Assembly: GCF_033115175.1 (NCBI RefSeq)
Contig: NC_084838.1
Coordinates: forward strand, 41,643,468-41,707,467
Length of the DNA: 64,000 nt
Reading direction: 5' to 3'
Source of the DNA: Lepus europaeus
Lineage: Eukaryota > Chordata > Mammalia > Lagomorpha > Leporidae
Numbering within the stretch: the first letter of the stretch is position 1; each line of letters starts with the position of its first letter. The notes under the pieces are model-generated. The model was not told where the DNA came from and did not search any database. It saw only the letters and a program-made list of their open reading frames with translations. This document shows, piece after piece, positions 45,033 through 57,693 of the stretch. Position numbers and translations under genes: made by a program.

Positions 45033-45472
45033 TTCTTTTTTAATATTTATTGGCCGGCGCCACGGCTCACTAGGTTAATCCTCTGCCTGCGGCGCCGGTA
45101 CCCTGGGTTCTAGTCCCGGTCGGGGCGCCGGATTCTGTTCCAGTTGCTCTCTCTGCTGTGGCCCGGGAGTGCAGTGGAGGATGGCCCAAGTGCTTGGGCC
45201 CTGCACCTGCATGGGAAACCAGGAGAGGCACCTGGCTCCGGCGCGGCACCGGAGCATCAGCTGTGGTGGCCATTAAGGGAGTGAACCAACGGAAGGAAGA
45301 CCTTTCTCTCTGTCTCTCTCTCACTGTCTATAACTCTCTCTCTCTCTCTCACTGTCTCTGCCTGTCAAAAAAAAAAAAAAAATGTGGGGCAGCTGGGATT
45401 CAAACCAGCACTCATAAGGAATTGCTGGCATCCTAGGCGCTGCTTTAACCTGCTGTGCCCTGCTGCTGGTCC
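45033..45472 (-). mobile_element. Old CSINE, reverse, split by younger SINE
   Basis: The left remnant is cttttttaatatttatt (45033-45050). The right remnant (45384-45472) runs from gtggggcagctgggattcaaacc to the head gccctgctgctggtccc. The two enclose the sense SINE listed next. Confidence 0.7.
45052..45382 (+). mobile_element. CSINE nested in an older SINE
   Basis: Head ggccggcgccacggctcactagg, B box GGTTCTAGTCC, shortened around ggttgctctctctgctgtgg, two CT tracts, then a tail of 16 A. Young subfamily. Confidence 0.9.
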
Positions 45473-48400
45473 CTAACTTTGTGTCTTAGGGAGAATCTTT
45501 TTCTTTTCCTCCTCTCCCCCAGCTAATCCTGTCCCTTGATCCAACTATACCCTGATGATCTTTTTGAGAAAATATGATTGGAGTCTAGATAGCCAAGTCA
45601 AGAAGAAACTTGGAGGGTGCCCTCCCTTTCCGGCAAAGAATATTCTCTGGTACATCAGACAGTAGCAGTAGGAAGCCTGAACATGGGAGAGAAGGCGATC
45701 CCTGTCTGGAGCACGCCGTGTTTACAAATCAGGAGCTTTCTGTGTTCGCTGTTTTATGGTTATATTCCATAGGAAAGGAAGAAAAGGATTTTGTAGAACT
45801 TGGCTTTGGCTGTGGTGCACTATTTGTTGAGCAAATAAAGTGTATTGGCTATTCAGCTTCATCAGAGCCTCTCGGCTTCTCCCTGCTGGCGGTCTGACTC
45901 TGCGTGAGGTCAGCAGAGACAGTGTTTAAGGCAAGGCCCGAACAGCCTTTGGAACATCCAGCCCAGGGCCTGCAGATAGGTGCTTCCGAGTGGAGCTGCT
46001 TCTGCCCCCTTGAAAGCTGTGTGTCTGCCGGCCTCCCTGGCGATGTTCCAAGGGGAGTGGACCATGGCCCGTCCCCATCTCTATCTCCTTAGCTCTTCTT
46101 TCCATCTTGGCTAGGGTTTCCCCAGACCCCTGAGGCCAGACAGCGTGGAAACTTCTACTCCACATCCCAGGTGAGGAAGCCCAGACTCCGACAGCCACAG
46201 CAGTGGGTTCGTGGGAAGTCACACACCGGGCTGCTGCTCGTTCCCCAGTGCCTGCCTCGAGATCAGGGGGACCCCCCCCTCCTGGCCTTTCAGGCGCTCC
46301 CCCCAGTGTTCCTCAGCCCCTGGGGCGACCTGCAGGCTGGGGGCTCAGTCCTGGCTCTGCTGCTTCCCAGTCTACGCCCTGGGCAGGCTGCAGAAGCTCA
46401 GGCCTCAGTTTCACCTTGCGGGAGGGGAAGGAGTTAGTGTGTCCCTCGCAGGGGAGTCTGAGCTGTTCCTCTGTACCCTGCGGCTCCTCCCGCCAGGACA
46501 GCTTTCCTGGCTCACTGCCGTGATGAGAGATTATTTATGCTGTCCTTGCCCCTGCCTGCGGCGTGGGGATGCTTCCGCCCATTTGTTGTGGCCTCTGTGG
46601 GGTCAGAGGGTAACAGTGCTGTGAGTGGGGACAGAATCTCAGGGGACCCGGGAACCGGGTCGCTTCCAGGAGTGAACTCCCTTTCCCAGGTTTCTGTGGC
46701 TCCTCCTCCAGTCCCCAGCCACCCCCCTTCGGCATAGGCCCCTCCAGTCCCCTTAACAACTCGTGTCTCAAAATAGGTGAGAGTAGTGGCTGGGAGCAGC
46801 TTTGCCACTTGAGCTGGAGTAGCAGGTGTTACGCCTCAGGGTCAAGTGTGTGTGAGGACGCCCTGAGGGTTCCGGCACACCCTGCTCTTGGAGGGGATGC
46901 CTGCCATGGTGTGGAGGTGCCCTTCGTGGAGACACCGCAGCCAGCAGTGGGTGGACACTCGCCGCACCCCCCCCACACTGTGGAGCCAGGCAAGGCGAAG
47001 GGAAGGCAAGGTGCCACCTGGCAGCGCTAGCCCTGGGTGAAGCAACAAAGCGCTCTTGTGGGATTACCCATCAAAAAATGGACGTGGCAGCTGAGGAATG
47101 CAGGCCCAGCTGACGCCCTCGGCTCCAGAGCTGGGCCCAGCGCTTGGCTCTCCAACTCCACGTGTGTATCTTTGGGTGCCTCTGGGCCTTTCTGGTTCTG
47201 GCCACCTCCCTCCCTCCCTGTAAAGCCTTCCGTGTGTCCCATGGGCAGGAGTCTAGATGGTCAGAAGCCCTGAACTGGACGTGCAAGTCTGTGTGCTCTC
47301 TGGCCTTGGCCTTCCTCCAGCCACTGTCTCCTCCTCCCTCTTCACACCCTTCATGCCACAGCCACGCTGGACTCCCCACCCCACCCGACACCTCTGCTCT
47401 CCCCGCCTGTGCCCTTGCCTATGCTGTGTCCTCCCTCTGCCCTGCTGCGCTCTTTCTCTCTCTCTCCCCCTCTCCCTCTCCCTCTCTCTCTCTAGCCCCT
47501 TAAGCCCAGCGCGCTCACACCACATTAGCTCTGTGAAGCCCCTGGAATAGGGCTGACCCCCCACCACCAGGCCACTTGGTGCCTGCTAGCAGGCAATGAT
47601 TATCTGGCGACCCCGCCCCAGAGCCCCAACTCCCTTCGGCTCCCTCCCCATGCAGCTCTGCGTAGTCCCGTACCCAGCAGTCAGGGCTGGCACCCAGAGC
47701 TTTTCCCCGTGACCCCTGCCCACTCACTCACACCCACTCTGAGGACCCCTTGTTCCCACCCTTTGGCCAGGTCAGCACCTCTTGCAGGTGCAGCCATTCC
47801 CCAAAAGCTTCCTGCTCGTTGCTGGCTATGACAACAGTCTTCCCAGGGACCTCCCTTGGCCAGAAAATGCAGAGAACCTGCCTTCGCCCTGTGGTTGTGT
47901 GAGTGGTCTAGGATCCTGGGTGGTCTTTTGGACCCACGCACCCTTGATTCCATCTTTGCATTTTGACCTCCCCAACCCCCAGCGAGGCAAATGGGGTCTG
48001 CTCATTGCTCCTGTTGAGGGCAGGCCGCAAAGGTAAGTGGGTGACAAGCAGGCAGCAGCACCGGGCTCTGGACAGGGGCCAGCCAGGCCTAAAGAACACC
48101 CCCACATTGCCAGGGTCCCTCCCAGAGCACCCCAGGCCCTCTTGTCAACAGGGTGAGTCCCGGGAGGAGGGGTTGGGGTTGGCAAGTTGGCAGCGGTGGC
48201 CTCAGAACCCACCGGAAGCCTTGCCCAGTTACACTATGGGCAGAGCCCGACTGAGAGGCTGGGGGAGGACCCAGCTCGCTGCCCAGCGGTCTTGCCTGTC
48301 TGCAGTGTTTTCCTCTTTCTTTTCATCTGTGCCCTGTTTAGTTTAGGGTGCTAAGACGGTCCCCCCAGGCTGCGTGTGGGTTTGTCCTGAGATGGTCCTC

Positions 48401-49440
48401 ACGCCCCAGCAGCTGCTCCAGGCCGCTGCTTCCTCCATGAGGTCAAGATCAGTTGGGGTGAAGCAGACTTGCAGGTCCATCCATTAGCCCGTGGCCACCA
48501 CTGCTTTGGTTTCTGTGCTGGGTGTCTCCGATCGCCACCCCCTGTCGCGGCCCTCCGTTTCCTCCCTGAGCGGTCGACACCCACATGGATGTGTGCAGGA
48601 ATAGGGCTCGGGACAGGCGGGGCACCATCCCTTGGGCACCTGAGCCTTCTGGAGCCTGCCAGGAGGCGGGGTGGGCGTGGGAAGGCGGGGGAGGGCCCGT
48701 GGGCACCAGCGTTTGAGTGCTGCTCCTCTGCCGTGTCTCCCGCTGCCTGTGTGTGTCCCTGGCCGTCCTCCTGGAATAAGTGTGGAAGCTCCTACTTCCG
48801 TCACCGTCCAGGGCTCATGTGGTCGCTGTGTTGCCTCCCTGGACGGTGCTCCCGGAAGCACTGTTTGCTCCTCTCCCCCTCGCCGTGGTGACACAGTTTC
48901 CTAGCCTGGGAACGAGGGGCCAGAAGCGGCCCCGTCCTTGGCAGCCTGGGCCTTTGCTCTCGCTTCCTCTCCCTTCCATCCACCCTTCTTTCTTTGTTTC
49001 TTCTCTCTTTTTTTTTTTCCTTCCCTTCTAGTGGGGGCCTTTTGCCTTTCCTTGTTAATCCTGTTTGTAGCAAAGCGAGCTGGAGGAGGAGTCCCTGTCT
49101 GGTCTGCTTCTTACTCTCCACCTACCTTCTCTTCTGTACTCTCCGCCTCCTCTAAGGAAAGAGGGAGAGAGGAACGCCGCCCTAGCCGCTGCTGCCACTG
49201 CCGTCGCCGCCACCGCCGCCGCCTCTGCCACCCCGGTAATGTCCATACACCCCCAAATCAGGGGAAGCTGTGTCCACAAAGCATGAGTGTCCCGTGCTCG
49301 GGCCCCAGGGTCTCCCGGCACGGTCGGGGCCTCTGTGGGCTTGCTGGGAGCCAGCCCCTTGGCACATGTCCCGGAGACTTTGCCTGCTTTGAACGAAAGC
49401 CCATTCGAGCTCTACTGTGGATGTACAAACTTTTCTATCC
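45473..49440. other. Intron 2, SINE-free 4 kb
   Basis: No SINE. Simple sequence includes a CT-rich tract at 47452-47493 and a GCC/GCT-rich tract at 49183-49235. No gene or RNA recognised. The long open frames lack domains. Confidence 0.45.
49183..49235. repeat. GCC-rich trinucleotide tract
   Basis: An imperfect run of gcc/gct/gtc triplets (ccgccaccgccgccgcctct) with several CpG. It is unusual in the middle of a CpG-poor intron. Confidence 0.7.
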
Positions 49441-49760
49441 TGCATTTTTCTTAAATTTCATTTCATCAGCATCTTCCGTGTTGTTTCATAGTCTTCATGT
49501 TCATGACTTTCCATGCCTTCATAGTAGTAACTGGTCATTGAGTTGTACCATTATTAACTTAGCCCTTCCTCTGTTAGGTGTTTAGACAGTTTCTACTTTT
49601 TCACTAGTGTAAATCATAACATCGTGAGCATTTTCGAGTCTGAAGCTTACTCTGTGTTGGCTGCTTCCGTGTTTCCCCAGGTTAGATGTTCAGATGCAGG
49701 ATTATGGGTTCAGAGATGGCTTACACATTTTTATTATTCTTAATACAAATGACTCAGTTG
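49441..49760. mobile_element. Possible old LINE fragment
   Basis: AT-rich sequence with gcatcttccgtgttgtttca, gtttagacagtttctacttt and aatcataacatcgtgagcat, resembling an old LINE 3' region. Too diverged for a family call. Confidence 0.4.
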
Positions 49761-49804
49761 CTATGTGAAAGAGAAGACATTATTTTCCTCTGGTTTGTAT
49801 TTTC

Positions 49805-50059
49805 TTTTTAAAGATTGTTTTGGAAGAGGAGAGAGAGATAAGAGGGATCTTCCATCCTCTGGTTCACTCCCTAGATGGCTGCAATGACCAGTGCTGGGCC
49901 AGGCCAGAGCCAGGAGCTTCCTCTGGGTCTCCCACGTGGGTGGCAGGGACCTAAACACTTGGACCTTCTTCCGCTGCTTTTCCCAGACCATGAGCAGGGA
50001 GCTAGATCAGAAGTGGTGCAGCCAGGACACAAACTGGCTATGCCATGATGCGGGGCCCT
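49805..50059 (-). mobile_element. CSINE, reverse, shortened head
   Basis: tttttaaagattgttttgg to ggctatgccatgatgcggggccctg, with part of the head deleted after cacaaactg. Confidence 0.8.
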
Positions 50060-50226
50060 GTGATTTGTGTCGTAGGCATCCTGGGAGAGCTTGGTGCCAC
50101 CCCTTATGTATTCTGCTGAAAGCCCTGTCAGTGCCCTGGGCCAGGGAGGGGGCGGCCATGGTGCTCTGGCTGCTGTGGCACTGGGCCTGAACACTGCTCT
50201 GGGCCCTTTCACCCAGAGCCCCTGCT

Positions 50227-50286
50227 GGGCTGTTCTGTGAACTCTGTACTCACTGAGGGCTGTTTTGTGAGCTCTGTGCTCACTGA
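50227..50286. repeat. 30-bp tandem duplication
   Basis: Two adjacent 30-bp copies beginning GGGCTGTT and ending CACTGA differ at only three positions by eye. Confidence 0.85.
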
Positions 50287-52895
50287 CGGCAACTCCGCAG
50301 CCTCTGACCTCTCTCCACTACCTCTGACCCGTATAATGGGGTCAAGGACGTGCTGCTCCTGGGAGCCGTGGCTTTGGCTGACTGAGCACCACCCCCGCAG
50401 CCTGCTCCTAGACACTGAAAGGCCCATTTCTTTGACGCACTGGGTGAAGGGCTTTGTCCAGGGCCTTGTCTAAACCCAAGGCCACCATGTTATCATGGTT
50501 AAAAACCAGAACCCAGTCACTGTGAACTCATAGGTGAGTAGATAGTAGCCCTGCACAAATCCAGCATTTGTGTAATCCCAGACTCCTCCCGGCGCTCTCT
50601 GGGTATCTGCTGTTCCCAGATGTACACCGAGACCCGCGCTTCCTCTGCCCTCGGTCTGTCATCGCCTTCCTGTCACCCACCTGGCCCGTTTCCTTCCCCT
50701 TGGTGTCTGAGCCAGCACATAAAGGCACGCAGTGGGCGTTTCAGCCAACATTACCACAGCTGCAGGCCTGTCTCTGGGTCTGTGCTGTTGTGGGTGTTGT
50801 CTAGGGCTAACGATAGGCTTAGAGGTGGGGCGTGGCTTGGTGATGGGCCAGAGGTGTGTGTGTGTGTGTGCGTGCACAGCACTGCCCCTCCCATCACCCA
50901 ACATAGAAATCCGCATTTATTCTGAGTCATAGCTGATGTGTCCAGACCTCATTGCTGCTTTGTCTTCTGGTTGGAGAGAGTCCAGGTGTGGCCAGTCCCC
51001 AAGCTGCTGAGGTCTGAAAGTATGTCTGCTGTTGACTACACAGGGGACGCACCTCCAGAGAAAGCTGGGGGGTGGGCCCTGGAGGGCCGAGCCTTCGTGC
51101 AGGTGGCCATCTGTCCCCTGTAGCCCCCTCTCGTGCCTGCCTTAACCCCAGTGAGGACTTCCTTCGCGATTGAACCAGACTGGTACTTGTCTGACCCCCA
51201 TGCCTCCCTGGCAAGGGTTTGTGAGTGCAGTGCACAGACCCAGGGAGCAGGTGAGCTGTTGAAAGAGGAAGCGGAGCCTCTGCCTTGGAACCCCGGAGAG
51301 ACACCTTGTCTGCACCTAACTAAGCCCGTGTCCCTCACAAGGTGGCACAACAGCTTCCTAGCTGGCCTCCCTGCCTTCACTCAGGCTGGGGCACAAATCC
51401 GTCCTTGACATGCAAAGTTTAAGGCTCCCTGTGGCCTGAATAAAAGATTAAGTATCTTAGCGAGCGCCCCCCTGCCTCCCCCCTGTGACGTGACTTGACC
51501 CACCTCTCAATTCAGGCCTCGTTGAGGCTTCTGAAGACATATAGGGACTGTCTCCCTGGAACAGGGCACCCAGGTATGCTGGCTATCATATAAGCCAAAG
51601 AAGCCCCGGGAGTATCAGATGCTTAAAGAGGTGCTCCTCGGATCTCCTCCCATCTGCTCACCGTCTGGACCCCCACGGAAGAGAGCAGGGCTCTGTGGTG
51701 CCTTCCCTGAGCTCTTCCTGGCTAACCCACGTCTGTCTGGACAGCTGGACAGACTTGTCACACACTACCGTCCTCTGTTTCGGTCCCAAAGAGAATCATT
51801 TACAAACCCTCGTTTATCAGGGGCCACTGTGTGTTCACCAAGCCCATCGAGTTCCCTTCAGAATTGTCCACAGCCCAGTTCTCCACCTCCCCTGCAGACA
51901 CAGGTGCATAAGCTCTGGAGAATCGTGGGCCAGCGCGCAGCACTCCGGTGTCGCCCTGCCTTTTGCACGGTAGTGAGTCCCGCGTGCCTCGCTTGTGTTT
52001 CATGGTCGCCAGTTTTTTCCTGTGAACCTTCGGAGGCCAGAGGGGATGCTGCCTTTGCCTGCTCTCCACTCAGAGTCCTGGCCCTTCCCCCAGTGTCCTC
52101 TGCTCACAGCCTTTACACACACGCTGAGCCTGCAGTGCCTTTTCCTCCTGGAGAGCGGCCCCTCCGCCGCCGCGGGTCTGCATGGTCTGATCCTCCCTAT
52201 TCTCTCTGGTCCCCTTCTTGCGATGGGCTCGGTGCATCTCCCTCTAAGAGCAGCCAGTTGCTCTGGAAGGCAGGGATAACGCTCACTCTTGTCTACCAAG
52301 ATGAAGCTCACACCGGAAAGTGGGATCTTCCAAGGGGACCCTGCTCCTGGTGGGCCTCTCTGAACTGAAGACCCTGCTGGCTCCCTGCTGCTGCGGGAGG
52401 CTCTGATCGTGTGAACCACAGGCTAACTTGCTGGAGCCTTAATCCTTTTAAGAAACGCCCGCCTCCGTCAGAGAAGCAGGATTTAGGGGAGGAATTTGGA
52501 AGCTGATTGGAAAGGTCACACGCAGACCTCGAGAAGAGCGGGTCCCCAGCGTGGCTCCCTGGGAGACACCGGGAAGGCTCTGACTGTCCGAGAAGGGTGA
52601 GGGAGCCAACTCCCGGAATAGCGGTGGCCTCCGACCTCAGCCGCTCACTGATATCTCTGCACGTGTCCTCTCACTTCCTACAAAGCACCTGTCATCCCCG
52701 TGACACCAGATGAGCAAAGTGAGGCCTGGAAGTGTGATTTGCCGAGCGCCACGTCGCTGGTGCACCAGGAGCCTGGCCGTCGGTGTCACAGGCCTGGCCT
52801 GAGCGGCTGGAGTAGCAGATGCACTGGTGGAGCAGTGAGGAGGGCAGGGTGAGGGCTGGGAGTCTTCCCTCCCGCCGGGGAGGGTGAGCACCTGT
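50287..52895. other. Intron 2, mostly unassigned
   Basis: Includes a (GT)n at 50856-50876. A possible MIR fragment at 52680-52790 (tcatccccgtgacaccagatgagcaaagtgaggcc) is weak. A 249-codon open frame at 51619-52368 has no recognisable domain and is treated as chance. Confidence 0.45.
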
Positions 52896-52899
52896 TCAT

Positions 52900-52916
52900 G
52901 GGGGGGGGGGGGGGGG
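52900..52916. repeat. Poly(G) run of 17
   Basis: Uninterrupted G homopolymer, prone to quadruplex formation and to length error in sequencing. Confidence 0.9.
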
Positions 52917-55213
52917 CGCGGGATGGGGAGTTGCCTGTCTTACCAAGAAAGCTGAGTACCAGGAGCACCCAGAGCTTGCTGCATTTCACCAAAAGAAGCC
53001 TAGAAAATGCATCGTTTCTCTCTAATCCCAGGGGAAGAAGAAGATAACACTTTCCCTGTCTCCCATTTTGCCTGTCTGGTGTCCCCAGAGGCCTGCTGGG
53101 TAACAACTCTCACCAGAGTGGACCACGTGGCTCCCTCTCCCTGGAGCACCGCATGAGGCCAGGCTGGGAGGAGCAGGGGGCACGTGTGCACTCCTCGGAT
53201 CTAAGGCCAGACACCAGGGCGCCATACTGCGTTGCAGGGGCTGCTGCGGCACTGGGGGGACGTCCAAGTCTGCGTCTCGGAAGAGGGGTGGAAGCAGATT
53301 TGCTTCTTGGACTTCGCCATTGTTCACGAGCATCAGCCTCAGAAGTGGCCGTTCATGGTTCCAGATTTCCAGTTCCCGGGAAGGGAAAATCGTTTAGCTC
53401 GATCTCAGCCATTCATCTGCTTAGAGCAAACAATCGTGGCCAGCGGGAGCCCCTTGTCCCAGTTAGGAGGGAGCGTTCAAGGGGAAGGAGCGTTGTCGTG
53501 AGCTGGGAGGCCACGCTCTGGGGTTCCTTATGCCGATGTCAAGCTCTCCTGGGACGCCTACCGAAAGCGTTCAGTAGAGCTCTGTTTGGAAAATGTCGGT
53601 CTGTGTCGGCGCGAGGAGGGTTCCCAGCTTGTCAAGATGATGATGTGAAACCAGCTTTCCTGGGCTAGGCAACTGATGCCCCCGATGAACGTTAGCGTAT
53701 GTGGTAGTGCTAACAACCAGTCATTCCAACAACTCCATGGGTTTCGCGTGAAGTTTCTAACCTTTGACCTTGTTGCCCTCCCCAGCTTCCACAGAGTGAG
53801 CTGAACAGAGTTCACCTGTGGGGCGGCCAGCGCCCAGGATGCGCCCCTGGGCACGGCCACCTCCGTCCACCACGCGTGGTTAGAGAGCTGTCCTGCAGGA
53901 CGTCTGCCTGATTGATGTCCTGGCTACCCGGTGCTTGGTGCTTGTTTTTCTGTAAGTGCTTCACTGCCCCGCGGCCCGGCAGCTGCGGTGTGCGTGCACT
54001 CTGGACTCAAGACAGGAGTATGGTGTGGTGCCCATGTCCAGGCTGTCTCCAGCATGTGGGGAGAGGCTCTGTGCACCCTGCTTTGGAGATGGTGCACCCC
54101 TTGGAAGCCCCGTGGGCCGCTTTCCCCCAGTCCTGAGGGCTCTGACGTCCTTGGTCCTGGGAGAATATGGGAAGAGCACCAAGCAGAGGCTGCACAGTCT
54201 GTGTTGGCCCTTAGCGTCCTTGTGCTGGTGTTGGGAGGACTCGCGGCAGAAGGAGAGAACTGAGCGGGAGGGGCGGGGCGCCTGTGCTGGGCGTGTCCTT
54301 GCCGAGTTGAGACTGAGGAGCTGGTGAAAGCAGACAGTGTCAGAACCCTGGTTGGAGCTTACCAGAAGGAATGGCCATGTGCTGCTGTATGTTGAAACCC
54401 ATCCATCCGTTAGTCCATTCGTTCATTCATTCATCCACTCACTCATTCATTCATCTAGTCCTTCAGCAGCTATTCGGTTGAGCTCTTACCCTAGGACAAG
54501 CAGTGCTCGAGGCACAGAGTGGGTAAAAACAGAAGCCCAATTTTCATTGAGTTTACATTCGAATAGGGGAGGCTGAAAAATCAATGAGATAATTAAATAA
54601 AATGTGAAGTGCTTTTGCACCTGCAGGCCTAGGCTTCTGCCTCTCCCGTACACCCTGTTTTGTATCACACACGCGTGGTGAGCACCGTGAAAGCAGAGAT
54701 TGAATTGGGTTCACCACATTTCCCTGGTGCCCAGTTTAGCGCCATGCGGGCACTAAGCCAGAGTCAGCCATATACAGAGGGCAGAAGGGAGTGTCCCACG
54801 GGCACCCAGCTGTCACGGGCGAGTCTATTTATAGTATATAGGTCTATATAACAAAGTGACGCATGTGTTTAAATGCCTGAACACCTTTCTGCTAGGACTT
54901 CCTTATGTGCTTTTTAACAGCTGTAGTCCATTGTGTGGCTGGGCCATGACTTCTTAACCAGCTCCCCAGCGACGCTCCTGTCCCTGTCCTGTCAACTTCG
55001 GCTTTGGCGAGCCGTGTCGTTCACAGTGATTTGTGCACATGCGAGGCTTTCTGCAGGATGAACTCCTGGCGGTGGGACCGCCAGCTGGGCATTGATGCGT
55101 CACCTAAGACAGACTGGTGACCACGTGCAGAGGGCGAGTCGTTGGTCCCGTGAGTGTTCTGCCTGGGGCCTTCACGTGTCGTGATGTGGCTTTTCCCTTT
55201 GTTTCTGCGCCAG
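52917..55213. other. Intron 2 end, unassigned
   Basis: No SINE in this stretch. A (CATT)n-like tract at 54418-54456 is followed by sequence resembling an old interspersed repeat (ctcgaggcacagagtgggta, gagtttacattcgaatag). No gene recognised before the exon 3 acceptor. Confidence 0.45.
54418..54456. repeat. (CATT)n tetranucleotide tract
   Basis: Imperfect gttcattcattcatcc and ctcattcattcatc units in tandem. Confidence 0.8.
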
Positions 55214-55401
55214 GCTGGAGACTCCATGTTCAATCGCGCCAAGCTCCTCAACATTGGCTTTCAGGAGGCCTTGAAGGACTATGACTACAACTGCTTCGTG
55301 TTCAGTGACGTGGACCTCATTCCCATGGACGACCATAACGCCTACCGGTGCTTCTCCCAGCCACGGCACATTTCCGTTGCCATGGATAAGTTTGGGTTTA
55401 G
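55214..55401 (+). CDS. B4GALT1: Beta-1,4-galactosyltransferase 1, exon 3
   Basis: This 188-nt exon encodes residues 219-280 and two bases of codon 281. It carries the metal- and nucleotide-binding core: Arg226 in FNRAKL and the DVD motif at 250-252, whose Asp252 coordinates Mn2+ with UDP-Gal. Cys245 and Cys264 form the second conserved disulfide. The exon ends in the block HISVAMDKFGF. Acceptor is gcgccag|GCTGGA, donor TTTAG|GTAAGA. The residues around DVD are as in other mammalian enzymes, so the active site is intact. Confidence 0.98.
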
Positions 55402-56078
55402 GTAAGAGATATGCAGCCAAAGTCGGTGCCCTACGTGTTTCTCTGTCTCTGGTTCGTCGTGGTCGTGAGGCTTCAGGGAACAGGGCTCCTCTGAGAAATG
55501 GTGCCTTTGAAGTCAGAAGCAGTTACTGTTTGAGAAGGGAGGAGGCATCTGGAGATGCCCGAGAACAGTTTGAACGTCGGGGAGGGCTCTCATGTTTCAG
55601 CTCCAAAGAGATGTTACATTTCTTCACTGTCTTCCCTCCGCCGCCCCACTCGGTCTGGGAAGCCAGTTGGAATGCTCAAGCTCCGATACCACAGCATACG
55701 TGCCTCGGGACTTTTAAGAAGGAACATCAGTTCCAGCCGAGCCTTCGACACCAAAATGCTCGTAGCGAAAGGCGGCTGGCACCTGTCTCCAGGGGTCAGG
55801 GAATAATCCAGAGCGTATGGTCTTGGGTGGAAAAATGGTCTGGAAGTCCCTTGCTTTTACGCTAAAAAATAAGCAAGTAGATAAATTTGTATTTTTGTTC
55901 CATCATATGTCCATGTTTGTGTTAACGTAAAATCAATTTAAATTGTCTGTCAGTCGAATAGCATAACGTTTCCCTTCCTTGCTTCAGGTAAATCCGGGGC
56001 TGCAGGAAGCTGAGCGGCAGGCGGGGACTCCGAGTGCTAGGCAGCCTGGTTTAGGCCTAGTTCCATGCCTCAGTTGGC

Positions 56079-56388
56079 CTTTTTTTTTTTTTGACAGAGT
56101 TAGACAGTGAGAGAGAGAGACAGAGAAAAGTCTTCCTTCCATTAATTCACTCCCCACATGGCTGCTACTGCCGGGGAAGCGCCGATCCGAAGCCAGGAGC
56201 CAGGTGCTTCTCCTGGTCTCCCATGTGGGTGCAGGGCCCAAGGACCTGGGCCATCCTCCACTGCCCTCCCGGGCCACAGCAGAGAGCTGGACTGGAAGAG
56301 GAGCAACCTGGACTAGAACCCAGCACACCCATATGGGATGCCGGCACTGGAGGCGGAGGATTAACCAAGTGAGCCATGGCGCTGGCCT
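56079..56388 (-). mobile_element. CSINE, reverse
   Basis: Poly(T), gacagagttagacagtgag, a full body, head gtgagccatggcgctggcc. The B-box region is altered (ctagaacccagcacacccat). Confidence 0.9.
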
Positions 56389-56597
56389 CTCCTGTTGTTT
56401 AGACATAGCTTTTTGTTCCTCTAGTCGCTGAGAGAGGCGAATGGAGAACCGTGGGATGAGTTTCCTCCAGATCAAAGGTGTTCAGACCCTAGACTTTCTG
56501 GCTTAAAGAGAGAGAGCCAGTTAGGTCTGGGGGATGGGGCAGGTACTTTCCTTTGAAGCAGCTAAGAATCCGTTTGCTTAAAAACACTGATTATCAG

Positions 56598-56952
56598 GCC
56601 AGCGCCGTGGCTCAATAGGCTAATCCTCCGCCTTGCGGCGCTGGCACACCGGGTTCTAGTCCCAGTCGGGGCGCCAGATTCTGTCCTGGTTGCCCCTCTT
56701 CCAGGCCAGCTCTCTGCTGTGGCCAGGGAGTGCAGTGGAGGATGGTCCAAGTGCTTGGGCCCTGCACCCCCTGGGAGACCAGGAGAAGCACCTGGCTCCT
56801 GCCTTCGGTTCAGCGAGCCAGCCGTGGCGGCCATTGGAGTGTGAACCAATGGCAAAGGAAGACCTTTCTCTCTGTCTCTTTCTCTCTCACTGTCCGCTCT
56901 GCCTGTCAAAGAAAAAAAAACAAAAACAAAACAAAAAAAAAAAAAAAAACAA
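56598..56952 (+). mobile_element. CSINE, sense, young subfamily
   Basis: Head ggccagcgccgtggctcaatagg, B box GGTTCTAGTCC, full body, and an A-rich tail with C interruptions (about 50 bp). Confidence 0.92.
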
Positions 56953-57366
56953 CCTTTGTTGGTCTGGCTACCTCTGGCTGAAAACCTCAGGTGTCAGGTG
57001 TGGAAAGTAGTGTGAGATCTGCCAGCAGACGGATGACTTGGCACCCGAGCGGTGACGCCTGATTGCAAATGGATTACCTTTGATCCTTTGAAGCAGGCCC
57101 CAAGGGATCTTTGCTTATGGATATTTGCATTCAGAATTCTAGAGTATGTTCTAAAAGAATAATTACATCTTCATTTTCATATGGTTTAGATGACTTCCTC
57201 CTGAAGTTAAGAGTTTTTCTTAATTTGTGTAGTGGGTTTTGGTCTCCGTGGAGTCCAGAATAAGCCCAGGTATGGTTTAGAGCTGCACTCGGGGTTGGCA
57301 CAGAACTGTAGCCCTAAGAGGACCCACAGGAAGGCCTTTGCATGGCCTTTGTGGCACTTTGTAAAT

Positions 57367-57693
57367 TTTTTTTTTAATGTTTCATTTTTTTATTTTTGCC
57401 CAGGAGTGGAGGGGAGAGAGAGATTGATTGGTTGATCTTCTGCCCACTGGTTCACTCCCCAAATACCTGCAATAGCCAGGGCTGGACCAGGCCACAGGCA
57501 AGAGCCAGGAACTCTCTCCAGGTCTCCTACATGGTTGGCAAGGGCCCAAGCACCTGAGCCATTGTGTGCTGCCCCACAGGATGCACTAGCAGGAAGCTGG
57601 ACTGGAAGCAGAGGCGGGACTCGATTCCAGGCATCAGATCTGGGATGCAGGAGTGTCCCAGGCAGCTGGACCACTGTGTCAACCGCCCACCCT
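57367..57693 (-). mobile_element. CSINE, reverse, old
   Basis: tttttttttaatgtttcatt tail, body with tggttcactccccaaatacc, head ggaccactgtgtcaaccgccc. Confidence 0.78.

Larger units (their letters stand above)
39242..55213 (+). other. B4GALT1: B4GALT1 intron 2 (16.0 kb)
   Basis: Phase 0 intron with donor GTGAGG and acceptor tttgtttctgcgccag. SINEs are concentrated in its first 6 kb. From 45473 to 55213 only one SINE and a few weak relics were seen. Confidence 0.95.

Noticed and set aside
45610..45897. A 95-codon open frame in intron 2 followed by an AATAAA-like sequence
   Set aside because: The translation matches no family I know. The aataaa near 45834 lies inside the open frame, so it does not mark a gene end.
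51619..52368. A 249-codon open frame in intron 2
   Set aside because: No recognisable domain, no repeat-protein pattern and no splice context. In a 64-kb window a frame of this length can occur by chance.
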